Assembly (NCBI GenBank): GCA_918026815.1
Contig: CAKJVC010000021.1
Location: 372,001 to 436,000, forward strand
DNA: 64,000 bases
DNA from: Chalara sp. BL73
Taxonomy: Eukaryota > Ascomycota > Leotiomycetes > Helotiales
Direction of reading: 5' to 3'
Below the pieces are notes generated by a model. It searched no databases. It was not told the origin of the DNA and saw nothing but the letters and a program-made list of their open reading frames with translations. Position numbers and translations under genes: made by a program. Shown piece after piece: positions 21,901-32,612 of the stretch (its first letter is position 1; each line of letters starts with the position of its first letter).

Positions 21901-22923
21901 TTACATTGCCACATAGCCACCGTCCGCGGGGAGCGCAATGCCCGTCACCACTGCAGCATCATCGCTAGCGAGAAAAACAGCGCTACCAGCTACCTCCTCC
22001 GCACTAAGCCAATCACCCCATGGCGTAGATTTGAGAAAGGCCTGAGCTGCGGCCTCATCCAAGTCGCGTGTCATAGCTGTCTTGATCAAACCGGGACAGA
22101 GTGCGTTCGCAATAATGCGGTCATGCGCATAGTCGAGGGCAATCTGCTTGGTCAAGTTGAGGGACGCTGCCTTAGAAGCGTTGTAAGCGCCTGGAAGGCA
22201 CCATTGTCAGAAGAGGACAGGCTTGGAATCGGGAGGAAGTAGGATGAGATTACTGACCAGCGCCACCTGCCGAGGCTACCAACCCCATCACACTAGACAC
22301 ATTGATGATACGGCCACGAATGTTCTTGGCATCAAGTTCTTGCTTTACCATCTGTGCGAGCGCGTGCTTGCTGCCGTTATACACACCAGTGGCGTTGATT
22401 CGACTAGAAAAAAGTTGATTGAGTAATAGGACAGTACAAAGGGCAAAAATGCCAACTTACATCATCCTATCCCATTCATAATCCGGGAGCTCATGGAGTC
22501 GAATGGTTGAATTAGTATGTCCAACTCCCGCGTTGTTTACCATTCTGCGCCACCACATCATCTGTCAGCATCTATTATACAAGATAGAACGCCAAAGTCG
22601 TGCTTTTGAACTTAAGGAACTCACACATCCAACCGTCCCCCCTCCGCTACTGCCGATCGCACTGCTTCTTTGACCTCGTTCGCCTTCCCTACATCAACCT
22701 TGACGAACTTGGCCTTCCCCTCACCATATAGCTTTTGGATCACATCATGGGTGGCGCCAACCTCACCATCACTGCCCTTGCGCGGTTCTGCCTGTAGGTC
22801 TGTGCAGACGACGAGCTTAGTGCCATGAGAAGCGAATGCAAGTGCAATGGCTCGGCCTAGGCCGGATGATGCTCCCGTGACCACAGCGACTTTATTGTGT
22901 AGTCGGGGGATGAGTGAGGCCAT
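21901..22923 (-). CDS. Short-chain dehydrogenase/reductase (classical SDR)
   Basis: Exons 22923-22625, 22544-22461, 22403-22258 and 22190-21901 give 272 residues, usual for a classical SDR. Motifs in order are TGASSGLG (cofactor), NNAG (split by the first intron junction), INVSSVMG (catalytic Ser) and YNASK (catalytic Tyr and Lys), then LCPGLIKTAMT. An insertion of acidic and basic residues after beta-2 (LQAEPRKGSDGEVG) is typical of NAD-preferring members. It oxidises or reduces an alcohol/ketone, presumably of the cluster product. Site 5 lies 478 bp upstream of the ATG. The start is the ATG giving MASLIPRLHNK. Confidence 0.93.
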
Positions 22924-24133
22924 GATCAAAGTAAGGGGTGAAGCAGATGACAGTGTCGTTCAAGTAGGGTTCTATATTGCTAAAGCGGAAGCAACACGTT
23001 TTAAGATGGGGACACCCAGTTCAAGGCAGGTTAGACGGAGATTCCCAGTACAGAGGCTCGACCAAGTGAAGTTTTAGAGCCTTGAAATCTTTACTTATAA
23101 GAATCTCGGCATCTAGCACGAAAGTTACGAGGATCAGGTAAGCCCCGATATAGAAGCGGGACTAACTTTGCGCCATTAGTCCTGCCAAGGAAAGCGGCGC
23201 AAGCTATAGATGAATACTAGCTTTACTTTTCCCCAAAGAAAGCATTAAACATATTAGAAATGTAGTACTCCTGCCGACACCTATTAAAGCCTCTGTTTTT
23301 CCCGCAAAATTGTTCCTCCATAGACAATTGTATTTTGGGAACTTCAAAGAAAACTTTTTGCCAACTGGTTCTTTGCCAATTCTTGCGGAAGGATTCCAAC
23401 CTCGGTGGCTCTCCCGACTAGCCTTTCTAACTCTGCGGGGATGCTCGGCAAAGTCTCCGAAGTACGATCTAATCCCTGTGCTTTGTGGTACTAGCTAATT
23501 GGACAATACTGAAAATTTAATTGTGATTAGGCAACTCAAATGCGCTTCAGGGATTCTAGAACCATCATTGTTATGAATAGACGTTTCTGTTGAGCCGTTC
23601 AATTAATGAGGCGTTTACGGCTAGTCAAACTCCAACTTCTAACGATGCAGCGGTCTGGTAATCTAAAGGTGAAGCCGGACTAGCAGTTGGTCAATGGGTC
23701 GGTTCTGAGGTGTATTCATTAATAGTAATGTTGGTTTGGGGGGAATTAGGGCAAAATTTACTTCTGGAGAAACGATTGTTAATATTATCCTGTTTATATC
23801 TCGAAAACTATATTCAACTTTTAAATGCGAACAAGCAAGATCTGAGCCTAATGATTGAACACAAGAACGTAAATGACACCCAGAACTCATGTCGAATCAG
23901 TTCACTCTTAAGTGTTGACTCAACCCCATAATCAGTTTTATGACACGGAGTGTCACAAGAACCCGTTCTCACACCGTTGTCTTCCCGAATCTATCCACTC
24001 TATGAAGCAATCGTCTAAATAACTCTGGTAGCACTAGCAGACGTCGTATCGTCATTCAAATGGGTCTCAATCCGTACCTCCTTCAAAATCCGAACACTCT
24101 CTGAGCTCTTCTACACGGATACTCGTGGCCATG
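22924..24133. promoter_or_regulatory. SDR upstream region and transporter 3' flank
   Basis: About 1.2 kb without a supportable gene. It carries regulator site 5 at 23401-23416. The rest is AT-rich with no clear structure. Confidence 0.5.
23401..23416 (+). promoter_or_regulatory. CTCGG-N8-CCG candidate regulator site 5
   Basis: Reads CTCGG TGGCTCTC CCG, followed by AC. It is the most distal site (478 bp from the SDR ATG), so its assignment to the SDR is weaker than for the other four. Confidence 0.45.
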
Positions 24134-26055
24134 CTAGGCTCCGCCTGCTATAGCTGGGGGTGGTGCTCCTGAGAAAAGTCTCTCCTTCTTCATCACTGCC
24201 GCACAGATCACTGTGAATGCGCCCGCTGCAATGCTGATGATGTAAACTCTGCTCATGGCAGCCGTGATACCTGCGGTTGCTTGATCCTTTATCTCGGGAC
24301 TTAGCTTCTCAAAAAGTGTGCTCTGTGCCCCTGCAATAGCCCTCCTGATATCCGCTTGCGAGAATCCTTGGCCACGCAGCACGTGAGTGAGGTTCTTCAT
24401 CGCAACACTTTGGAAGATCTGGCCACCAATAAGCAGGGAGCCCATCTGGAAACCAAGTTGAGAAAGGTTGAGCATGGAGATGACACGCTGGACATCAAGC
24501 CCAGAGCCAGTTCGCATAATTGTTTTCACACCGCCGACAGTGTAGCCGGCCTGGAAGATCAAACCGGTGCCAGCTCCAAGTATGATACTGTATCCGTAAA
24601 CTTTTCCCATAGAAGTAGACGGTACAACAGTGTACATGGTTGCACCACCAACTGTCATGAGAACTCCACCCACGAGGAACAACGCCCAGCTAAAGCAGTT
24701 AGCTCACCAAGCAAAAAGTAAGACACAGATTAGTACTTACTAATAGCTAATCCTTGGGAGAAGGGCACCAGATAACATGTTCATCGATGCGAGGAAAGAA
24801 ATATAAGGGAGGAGGCGAACGGCTGCCATCAGTGCGGTGTCTCCATGCACGAAGACGAAATATACCGGAATGTAATAAAGCGGAACGTAGATATTGGTGG
24901 CGCCTGCGGCAGTGACAACGTTGAGCAAGAGTAGGGTGTAGTCGTTAAGGATATACCTCGGCGGGAACATGCGCATTTCACGGGTTGTTAAGAAGACAAA
25001 GTACTGCTGGAGAATGGTTAAAATGAGCAGGACCCCGGAAACGACGAATGTTGCGATTGTACGGCCATCATCCCAACGCCAAATTGAGCCTGCGAAGGTC
25101 AACGCCATGGTAAATGACACCATTGCTCCAGTGCTAAGAGTAAACCCAGCCCAGTCTAGGGATTTGGTCCTTGCAAGTGCGGAAGTATCTGGAGCTCCTG
25201 GTGGCCGAACTGGCTGGAGGAGGAAGAGGTATGCCGGTGCACATACGGCCGCAATGACACTAGACATATTAGAAACAGCAGAGCAGTGTTTTTTATTCAC
25301 CAAAGCGCTTACAGATTGATGTAGAATGCCCATCGCCATGTTGCCGAAGAGTCGGAGAAAGCCCCTCCTACTACGGGCCCAAGAACAGCACCTGTTCCCC
25401 AAACAACACCAATTCCTGAAATATAGCGGCCACGTTCTTGTTCAGACGTGGTGAGGGAGAAATAATTAAGACAGCTTTCAAATTATATTAGCAAATTGTG
25501 GGTCGTGTGTCTGATGAACCTACCCAAGAAAGATCCCAGACCCTCCAACACCAGCAATTGCTCTACCGACAATAAGGGCGTTCATAGTAGGTGCTGCAGC
25601 GCATATAACAGAGCCAATTTCGAAGAGAATAACACTTGCGATGAAGAGTTTCTTTAGATCAAAGTTAGAATATGCGGCAGCCCTTTACGCAGTAGTTAGC
25701 TCATGGTCACTCAAAAGAGAAATGCAGCGCCTTACGTTGGTAACACAGCACACACAGAGCCGAGAGGGAAGGCGGTTCCGACCCAGGTGAGGCGCTCGAC
25801 ATTGTCGAATCGCTCAACGATTGCGGCTTGAATGTCTGCAGCAATAGTGGTATCGAGGCCGTAGATGAGTGCACTAGTGTAGATGGATATACAAACCAGG
25901 ACCCATTTAAAACCATGTACGGTTCTCGGGCTGGAGACCTCGTCTTTCTGTTCTAGAGACTCATCAGGCGTGGCGTTCCCCGATTCTTTGCTGCCTTCAA
26001 ACGAGTCTCGTGAATTCGAAAGGACTCCCCCCTCGACCTTCTCTGTGGAAGTCAT
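24134..26055 (-). CDS. MFS transporter, DHA2 (14-TM drug:H+ antiporter) family
   Basis: Exons 26055-25736, 25682-25524, 25474-25313, 25259-24741 and 24689-24134 give 571 residues. A hydrophilic, acidic N-terminal tail of about 45 residues precedes the first membrane helix. Motif D1 appears as GLDTTIAADIQ and motif C as GTGAVLGPVVGGAF. Helices continue to the end in a 14-TM layout, with the large inter-helix region typical of Aflt/HC-toxin-pump relatives. It probably exports the cluster product or gives self-protection. It is divergent from the C2HC/Zn2Cys6 regulator. A CTCGG-N9-CCGG pair lies 182 bp upstream, one base wider than the cluster site. Confidence 0.92.
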
Positions 26056-26238
26056 CGCGCGTCAGAGGCGTCACTCAGAAAGGAGGAGAATATTATAGAC
26101 AATTGTATGAAGAATAAGCTGATTGTCCTTGAGATGTGCGTATAGGGAGTGTATAAGTATGCCATAGCATTAATATTCGAATACTACCCCTTGAATTACT
26201 AAGGTTGGCATACATGAAATTGTTAGTAAGAACATCCT

Positions 26239-26256
26239 CGGCCAGTTTGGCCGGCA
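26239..26256 (+). promoter_or_regulatory. CGGCCA-N6-CCGGCA paired motif, copy A
   Basis: Reads CGGCCAGTTTGGCCGGCA, with CT directly before it. Twelve fixed positions are identical to copy B 195 bp away. CGG/CCG half-sites 9 bp apart suggest a Zn2Cys6 target. Confidence 0.5.
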
Positions 26257-26433
26257 GCCATATACCTGAACGTTACATTAAGGCTAACAATATACCAGGC
26301 TTAGTGCTCGCCCTCAGCCCTAGCTGCGGTTTGAATCCCCAGTATTTGGCGATCTTATGCTTTATTATGGAGATTCAACAAGGAACGGCGCGGTGATGCA
26401 GGGGTATTTCACGTGACCTGATTAATCATCCAG

Positions 26434-26451
26434 CGGCCAAAATCGCCGGCA
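26434..26451 (+). promoter_or_regulatory. CGGCCA-N6-CCGGCA paired motif, copy B
   Basis: Reads CGGCCAAAATCGCCGGCA. It lies 158 bp upstream of the regulator's ATG and 379 bp upstream of the transporter's ATG. Confidence 0.5.
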
Positions 26452-26608
26452 TTAAACCACGACCATATTGTTCCGCTCCGCGCCTCTCTCTCCTCGCCTC
26501 CCGAACAATCTGCAGAAAGAAGACAGTTCCCATCTTACATCAAACAGAAGAGAACAGAGGTTTCACTTCTTGGGTAAGGTTTGCGTAAGGGTATTCCCCA
26601 CGTGACCC

Positions 26609-28511
26609 ATGGATTCTGCATCGTCCTCGCTCGAGTCTAATGAATCTTCATCACCAGGGCCTATGAGGCTCTGTGGATTTTGCCATAAACCATTCCTGAA
26701 AGGCTGGTCCTCTTTACATATTTCTTACCATGATACATAACTGACGATTGCATTATAGAAACATCGTACAATCGGCACATTTTATATTGTCGCCGCGCCC
26801 ACAACCGCCCTCGAACTCGTATCAGGTCATGTCGGGCTTGTAGTGTCGCCAAGGCAAAGTGCAGCTTCCAACCTCGATGTTTGCGATGTACAAACAAAGG
26901 GCTTGACTGTATTTATGAAAATACGACTACTACACGTACGGAACAGGCCGCTCTTGGAGAACAGCCGCCGCAAGGCAATCCGCCAGTACTCTCCCCGACT
27001 CCCTCGCCCTCAACGGGCGACAACTTTACCTGGAACGATTTGCCTGCGTCCGCCGAGACAATAGGCCCGTTAGACGAAGCGCAAGCCACCATGGATTGGG
27101 ATTCACTTGGTTACGCTATCGCGAGCAGCATCCCGCAGAGCCCCAGAAATACTATGCTCAATTTCCATGAGCCAATCACGAAGGGTATGCCTAATGGGGC
27201 ACTCCTTCTTGATCGCCCTGATGGTAGACATGTTATAGATGGCCTGCGCGCCAATTTTGATCCCGAAAATCTCTCGCTCGCAAAACAAAACCAACCTTGG
27301 CCTTCTTGGCCCACTCGAGATGAATATTTCTCTGCCCTTTCCGGGCTTACATGTCTATCCGAGCGATCGGATTCAGATTTTCTGGCGCGAGTACCGATAT
27401 CAGACCCCATCTCACAGTTCACCGCAACTATGGTTATGCAGATGCTTCGTGCTTTCCCACAGATGATGCTTCGTCGAGAGACTCTCCCTTGTTTCATACA
27501 CGGGCACTGGTATCGTCCCACAAATAATACCGATCCCACTCTACCTGAGCCTCTGGTGAATTGCATGGGCATCGCACAAATCTTTGCTTCACAGAATCCA
27601 GATAGCATGCCATTTTTGTGGCGCACAGTTAAGATGGAGCAACGCTCCTTCCTTGAAAAGGTTTGTTTCATAGTTTCTTTACTGTGGGGAGCTCAAAGCT
27701 CGAGCAAAGTGCAAAGAGCAAAGATTCTTCCATAGACCTCGGAATCCATGTCTGTTAGTCTATCTCTGACTGATAAATGCAGTTCCAAAGATTTTCCCAT
27801 CTCCGAATGAAGGCGTGGCTAATTTTGTTGGCAGCAAAAGCAGAATCAATTCACCAAAAACGAACTCCTTGCAGCGGTTCAAGCCCAGATTATGTATATT
27901 ATCATGCGAGTTATTGGTAACTCAAAATTTGAGAAGGACTTGAACCTGGAACTGCTCGTGACTCACCAGGTGAAATACCTTCTGGTACCCAAAATTTGTC
28001 TAATAGAGTGAGGTAGATACTTTGCGACAGTTTCCGGAAGCTATGTAACGAGCCATTTTGCCAAGATGAGAGGCTCTACCCAAGCTCCAGCTGGGAAGCT
28101 TGGGTATTTGCCGAGTCCCGAAGAAGGTAATGCTTCTAGCCTCACTCTCGGGACAATTTTCTGTTCCTGTTGGCCATTGCTAACACTACACGCAGGACTG
28201 TATTAGTATGGTTTCTGATCGCTCAAATGGTTCGTGTCAAAACTGGCGTACCTTGTGATACAATTAATGGCTTTCGCGCTCTTCCCCTCTGTTCTCCCAA
28301 GTCATGCTGGGAGGCCAAAACACGTTCTGTATGGCAGTCAGAATATGATGTGTACAAGTCTATGCCGCGGATGGATCTTGATGTTTTTGGAGATCTCATT
28401 GATGCCTGCAAGCAGAGCGATGTCAGCCATAACGTCGTAAAATTGGATACCTGGAATGCGAAAGCTGATAATCTTGGTATGATGCTTAGTTTGAGCGCAG
28501 CAATGGTCTAG
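26609..28511 (+). CDS. Transcription factor with C2HC finger plus Zn2Cys6 cluster
   Basis: Five exons, 26609-26702, 26759-27660, 27835-27969, 28041-28126 and 28196-28511, give 510 residues. An N-terminal finger CGFCHKPFLKETSYNRHILYC is split by the first intron. It is followed at once by a canonical zinc cluster C-x2-C-x6-C-x5-C-x2-C-x6-C (CRACSVAKAKC...). The rest is a regulatory region, with the conserved WEAWVFAESRRR and SVWQSEYDVYKSMPRM blocks near the C-terminus. The first intron can be spliced in frame only as GC-AG (AAAG|GCTGGT). The third exon start (27835) is the least certain boundary. Divergent from the transporter, it is a good candidate for the cluster's own regulator. Confidence 0.85.
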
Positions 28512-29404
28512 GATGAAGGGGGCTTGATTTATGAGCTTCCTCGTCGCTGATACTCAATAAATGGTTTAGAGTTTAGGATGGGGCCAAACTCATGCTAAAT
28601 ATTTAGATTTTTAGGTCTTAGTTTCAAGTCCTCTCTACAAGACTCTCAATATCTATAGGTAGCATCAACTACGATCTTTGATCAACTATGGTATTTTAAA
28701 GGGTAGATAACATAATGTAGGTGCCTCCAATTTCAGATATGCAGTACTCCGCAAACATACTAGAGCAGAGCCAGCCACGCTTGGTTCAATCTATTTCTTT
28801 AATTCATTTCAATACACATAAGCATACATTTTGCATCTTTCTGATACATGTTCAACCAGCAGGTGAGCACACCTTCAATCTTTGCTTGAGTTAACTGTTT
28901 ACAGTCAGCTCTCCATATAAAGGCAGGCTGGGTTTCATATTAGCATTCCGATATATATGGGCTTCTGATGAACTAGTTTGTATAAATGTATAAACTATAA
29001 TATGCATAGTCACGTGCTTGCATAATTTGAATAATTTATATATTTAGTCAGCAAGAGTGCTGCTTCTTGGCAAACCCTTAGAATTGTATATATCGGAATA
29101 TAGGTAAATTTCTAGAGATTCATTCCGAGTACGATAGAACAAAGGATTGCAAAATATCGCCAGTTGATTGTGAATGCTCAAGTCGCTTAAGTTAGTTAGG
29201 TAAGCTAAGATGGGCCAAGAAGTACTAGCGCTTAAGCAAGAACAGCAAGCTTACTAAATTCACGCGATATTACAAGAAAGAGAATATCAATTCATAATAT
29301 TCTAGAAATTTGACCGCAGTTGCTATACCAAATAGATACTATCAGCCCCAGCATTGTGAGCATCAAACATTGCGGTAAGGGCCTGTGAACTACTTCAGAC
29401 AAGG
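28512..29404. other. AT-rich intergenic
   Basis: About 0.9 kb of AT-rich DNA between two regulator genes. I see no coding sequence, RNA gene or clear repeat. Confidence 0.6.
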
Positions 29405-30535
29405 ATGAATATACATTTGAGCTCGAAACGGCGCAAAGCATGCAATGCTTGTGTACACGCAAAGAGAAGATGCGACCTTCGACTACCTCAATGCAGTAGA
29501 TGTGCTAGCCGAGGTTCAATTTGTGGATATGTACGCTTAGCCTAGAAAATTTCTCCTCTTAATCTAACTGAGGCGCAGGCAACGGCATCTGAGATTGACT
29601 CTCGGAGCGTCCAGCAAACCGGAAATGGCTGGCATCGAGTATCTCCACTTGAAGGGGGTCCAATAGTTCAGGAATTCATCCAGATACCTCCATCCACCGG
29701 TACAGTCTTTAACCCCGGTGCCTTAATGGCCCGGGACTTGTCCCCACTCACATCCTTCTGCTTCCAAGAACGTACAACCCTCACACCGGAGCAAACCGAT
29801 TTTTGCATCAGCCAATTCCAGTTCTGGATCCTACAGCTAGCCCAGCAAAACCAATCACCTTTCATCCATTCCAGCTCATATCAGCAAAAGCCACCAGAAG
29901 CCTACCAGGGTCTCCTTGGCGTTTGTGCTATGTATTCTCAAAAGACGCCTCAAAACCAAAGTATCATCTTCTCAATGCTAGATAGCCAAGTTTTCCGGTT
30001 AATTTACAAAGCTAAATCAGAGTATTGGGGAGCGGAAGAATACTTGCTTGGGGTGCAAGCGATGATCATGTATCAAATCATTCGGCTTTTCGATGGTGAT
30101 ATCCGCCAGCGCGCAAATGCGGAAAGACATTTCGCCATGCTTGAAACCTGGACGAGGAAGCTAAATTCCGCGAAAATCGCTTCCAGTAACGACTGCGGCA
30201 CCGGGTCCCACTATCGTCGCTGGATTTTTATCGAAAGCATCAGACGAACGGTCATTATGGCCATCATGGTCCAGGCCATATATACCGTCGTCAAGGATGG
30301 TTTCTGCACCAGCGTTCCGCTTCTAGCAACATTGCCGGTCTCGGCGGACGGGGAATTGTGGAATTTATCGGAGGATATCTGGCAGCAAAGTAAACCCGGG
30401 TTTCCGAACGATATGTTTTCATACCAAGACTTTATTGAAAAATGGAATGGAGGAGAAGCGCTACACCTTGATAGCTATGAGACGATCCTGCTAGCCGCTT
30501 GCAAGCATCACATTAGATCGCCATTACTTGCATAG
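29405..30535 (+). CDS. Zn2Cys6 transcription factor
   Basis: Exons 29405-29530 and 29579-30535 give 360 residues. The zinc cluster is in exon 1: C-x2-C-x6-C-x6-C-x2-C-x6-C, reading CNACVHAKRRCDL then CSRCASRGSIC. After a short linker comes an alpha-helical region with YRRWIFIESIRRTVIMAIM, the block conserved in short fungal C6 regulators. The donor GTACGC at 29531 is unusual but keeps frame. The C-terminus (HHIRSPLLA) may be shortened by a missed intron. It sits at the right edge of the cluster and is a second candidate cluster regulator. Confidence 0.85.
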
Positions 30536-30899
30536 CTTGCCAGATCAGAGAGGTCAGAATTCCTCGGATCTGGCGGGATTCCGGTTGTATGATGTAAGCC
30601 TGCTTCATACGATTCTTAGAAGTACGATGTGCCTCAAACCAATGGAACATGACAAAGCCAGACAGCGATGGCATAAAAATTGCCTTCCTTCTGAGCATCG
30701 CTCGCAGTCTCAAAAGCATGGATTTCTTCAGCTCAGTCATCATAATCTGAAAGAGAATGGCATTGCCCTCCGTAACGGCACTTTCCCACCAGTTCATGAT
30801 CCTTCACACTCGAACCTATATCCCAAACTCCTCGATAACCTCTCAATAAAGCCGATACCTATCCTAGCTCCAGGATCCCATGAAGTCCCAGCTCGCATT

Positions 30900-31160
30900 C
30901 GTGCCCGAAGCCCACAGTTCACAAGGGAACAGGCTTGGTCGATAAACATCCCGCGTTTATCTTCCACTCTGATGACGCCTTTAATGCGTTACTTGCAATC
31001 TCGGCACCGCATCTTTTTGCACTCTACCGTGGCCCTCAACTTAGCGACACCCTCCACATCGCCGACTCACCGCTACCCAACCACCACACCCCCAGGCTGC
31101 GTTCGTTGCAGCAACGGCTCCTCAGAGATAATCAGCAGCGAGCGAGACAGCAAATGAGAT
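30900..31160 (+). pseudogene. Possible remnant of an Upc2-like C6 regulator
   Basis: One frame reads REQAWSINIPRLS; then, after a one-base shift, the next frame reads FHSDDAFNALLAISAPHLF and ALYRGPQLSD. Together these resemble the block W..xIPxLA...FLMHALLALSALHLA of Upc2-type regulators. No zinc cluster or full domain is present. It could be an intact exon of an unmodelled gene, but stops and shifts around it argue for decay. Confidence 0.3.
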
Positions 31161-32612
31161 GACAGGCTGTTGCCGTTGTGGCTATAGCGTTAAACCAAGA
31201 TTGGGTTGATTTCGATTTGGAAGGCGAACGGTTGTGAGGCAGGGAAACGAGGGGGGCGGGGTGAGCGTTCGTATGATTCAAGTGAGCACCTTCAACAGAG
31301 ACATTGAATTCCAGACAACGCTGACAAGATGACGGAAGTACGCAGTTTGCTCTTGCGACCCCGCATCACTTGCCGGCGTCTTCGAACGGATAAGAAGCGT
31401 TGATGTCGCGAGACGGTTGGGTGCTGCGGAGATACAGGGGCTATAAGACAACGCCGGATTGAGTCAAGGGGGTGCCTTGACTGACTGGTGGCAGAGGCGG
31501 AGGGCCGGAGGCACTGGCGCGATTGGTTAAAACTACGAGGCAAGGCAGGGCGGGACTACTTTGTTTGTAGTATTCTAGTTTCATATGTCAGGTGACTTAT
31601 ACATACCAAGAACTCTCATCCCATGATATCGAAGCTACCGTAGTACGCTCAGATCTTGAGTGAGCTTTGGTCTAGGTCTCTTGGATGAACCATAGCACTT
31701 TGATCCAGGGATCCTTATGCTTTCAGCCATTCACTTAATTTGTCCTCTGTTCAGGTGAAACATGTGGTGAATACTTTGTCGTTTTTATATTGCTTACGCA
31801 GGGACGATTGGCCAGCAGGTAAGTTCGGGTACAAGCATGAAGGTATAAAATGTGCCGGGATGGGTTCCAGGTCAATAAGCCTTGCATTCTAACTAGAGGG
31901 AAATGCATGTAGCACAAATTGATACCCCCGGTCAAGGGGCCGCAAAGCTGAAGAACGGAAGGCTTTGGCCACCGTATAGCTTCTGTACGCCATATCGGTA
32001 GCACTTGCTGCATCTCGAAAATATAGTCCAAGGAAAAGGACAAGGGGACGGAGTCACATACGTAACGAGCAGAGATATTTCCATAGTCACTGCATTCCAA
32101 TTAACGCATCGCTGGTTCCTACATTAAGCATCTTACTAGTACAACCCATCACCAATCTTCATAGTCATCATTTTGTTCATAATAGAAACCTTTGAAAGGA
32201 GATCTAATGTACCATCATCCATCCATATAAAGTTCGTCGCTTCGTGATAGTCATGAGCTGTATCCCATCGCGTGCTGAAGAAGACCTTGAAAATAAACAA
32301 GTCAAAAGAGAGAGAAAAAACTTCCCCTGAAAATCTTGGACTCGAGAAAGAAATCCTTGGCAGAAAATTCAACGCCTTGTATACGCCAACACGCCTGGTA
32401 TCATTTCTCCCCGTCCTATGCCATCATAATCATTGGTCGTGAAGCATAGAAAGCAAAGTATGTGCAAGAATAGACGGTCATGTGCAAGACGCGTGAGCTC
32501 AAGGCAAGAATATGCAAGTGCAAAAGCTCAGCCGAGGTAAAGCAAGCTAGGAGGGCCAGGCGAAAAAGCTATAGCAAAGCCAGATAAAGAAGCTGAGCAA
32601 GGAGCAAGTCTC
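31161..32612. other. Intergenic
   Basis: About 1.45 kb between the possible pseudogene and the first C2H2 gene. No gene is supported; it includes the 3' flank of the C2H2 gene. Confidence 0.5.

Larger units (their letters stand above)
26056..26608. promoter_or_regulatory. Divergent promoter of transporter and regulator
   Basis: A 553-bp bidirectional region. It has two copies of CGGCCA-N6-CCGGCA (26239-26256 and 26434-26451) and two CACGTGAC boxes (26410-26417 and 26599-26606, the latter just before the regulator's ATG). Confidence 0.6.

Noticed and set aside
26237..26254. CTCGG-N9-CCGG upstream of the transporter as a sixth regulon site
   Set aside because: The spacer is one base longer than in the other five. 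Reported instead as part of the separate twin CGGCCA-N6-CCGGCA motif.
26320..26350. tRNA-like B box (GGTTTGAATCCCC)
   Set aside because: No matching A box, acceptor stem or anticodon arm could be found upstream.
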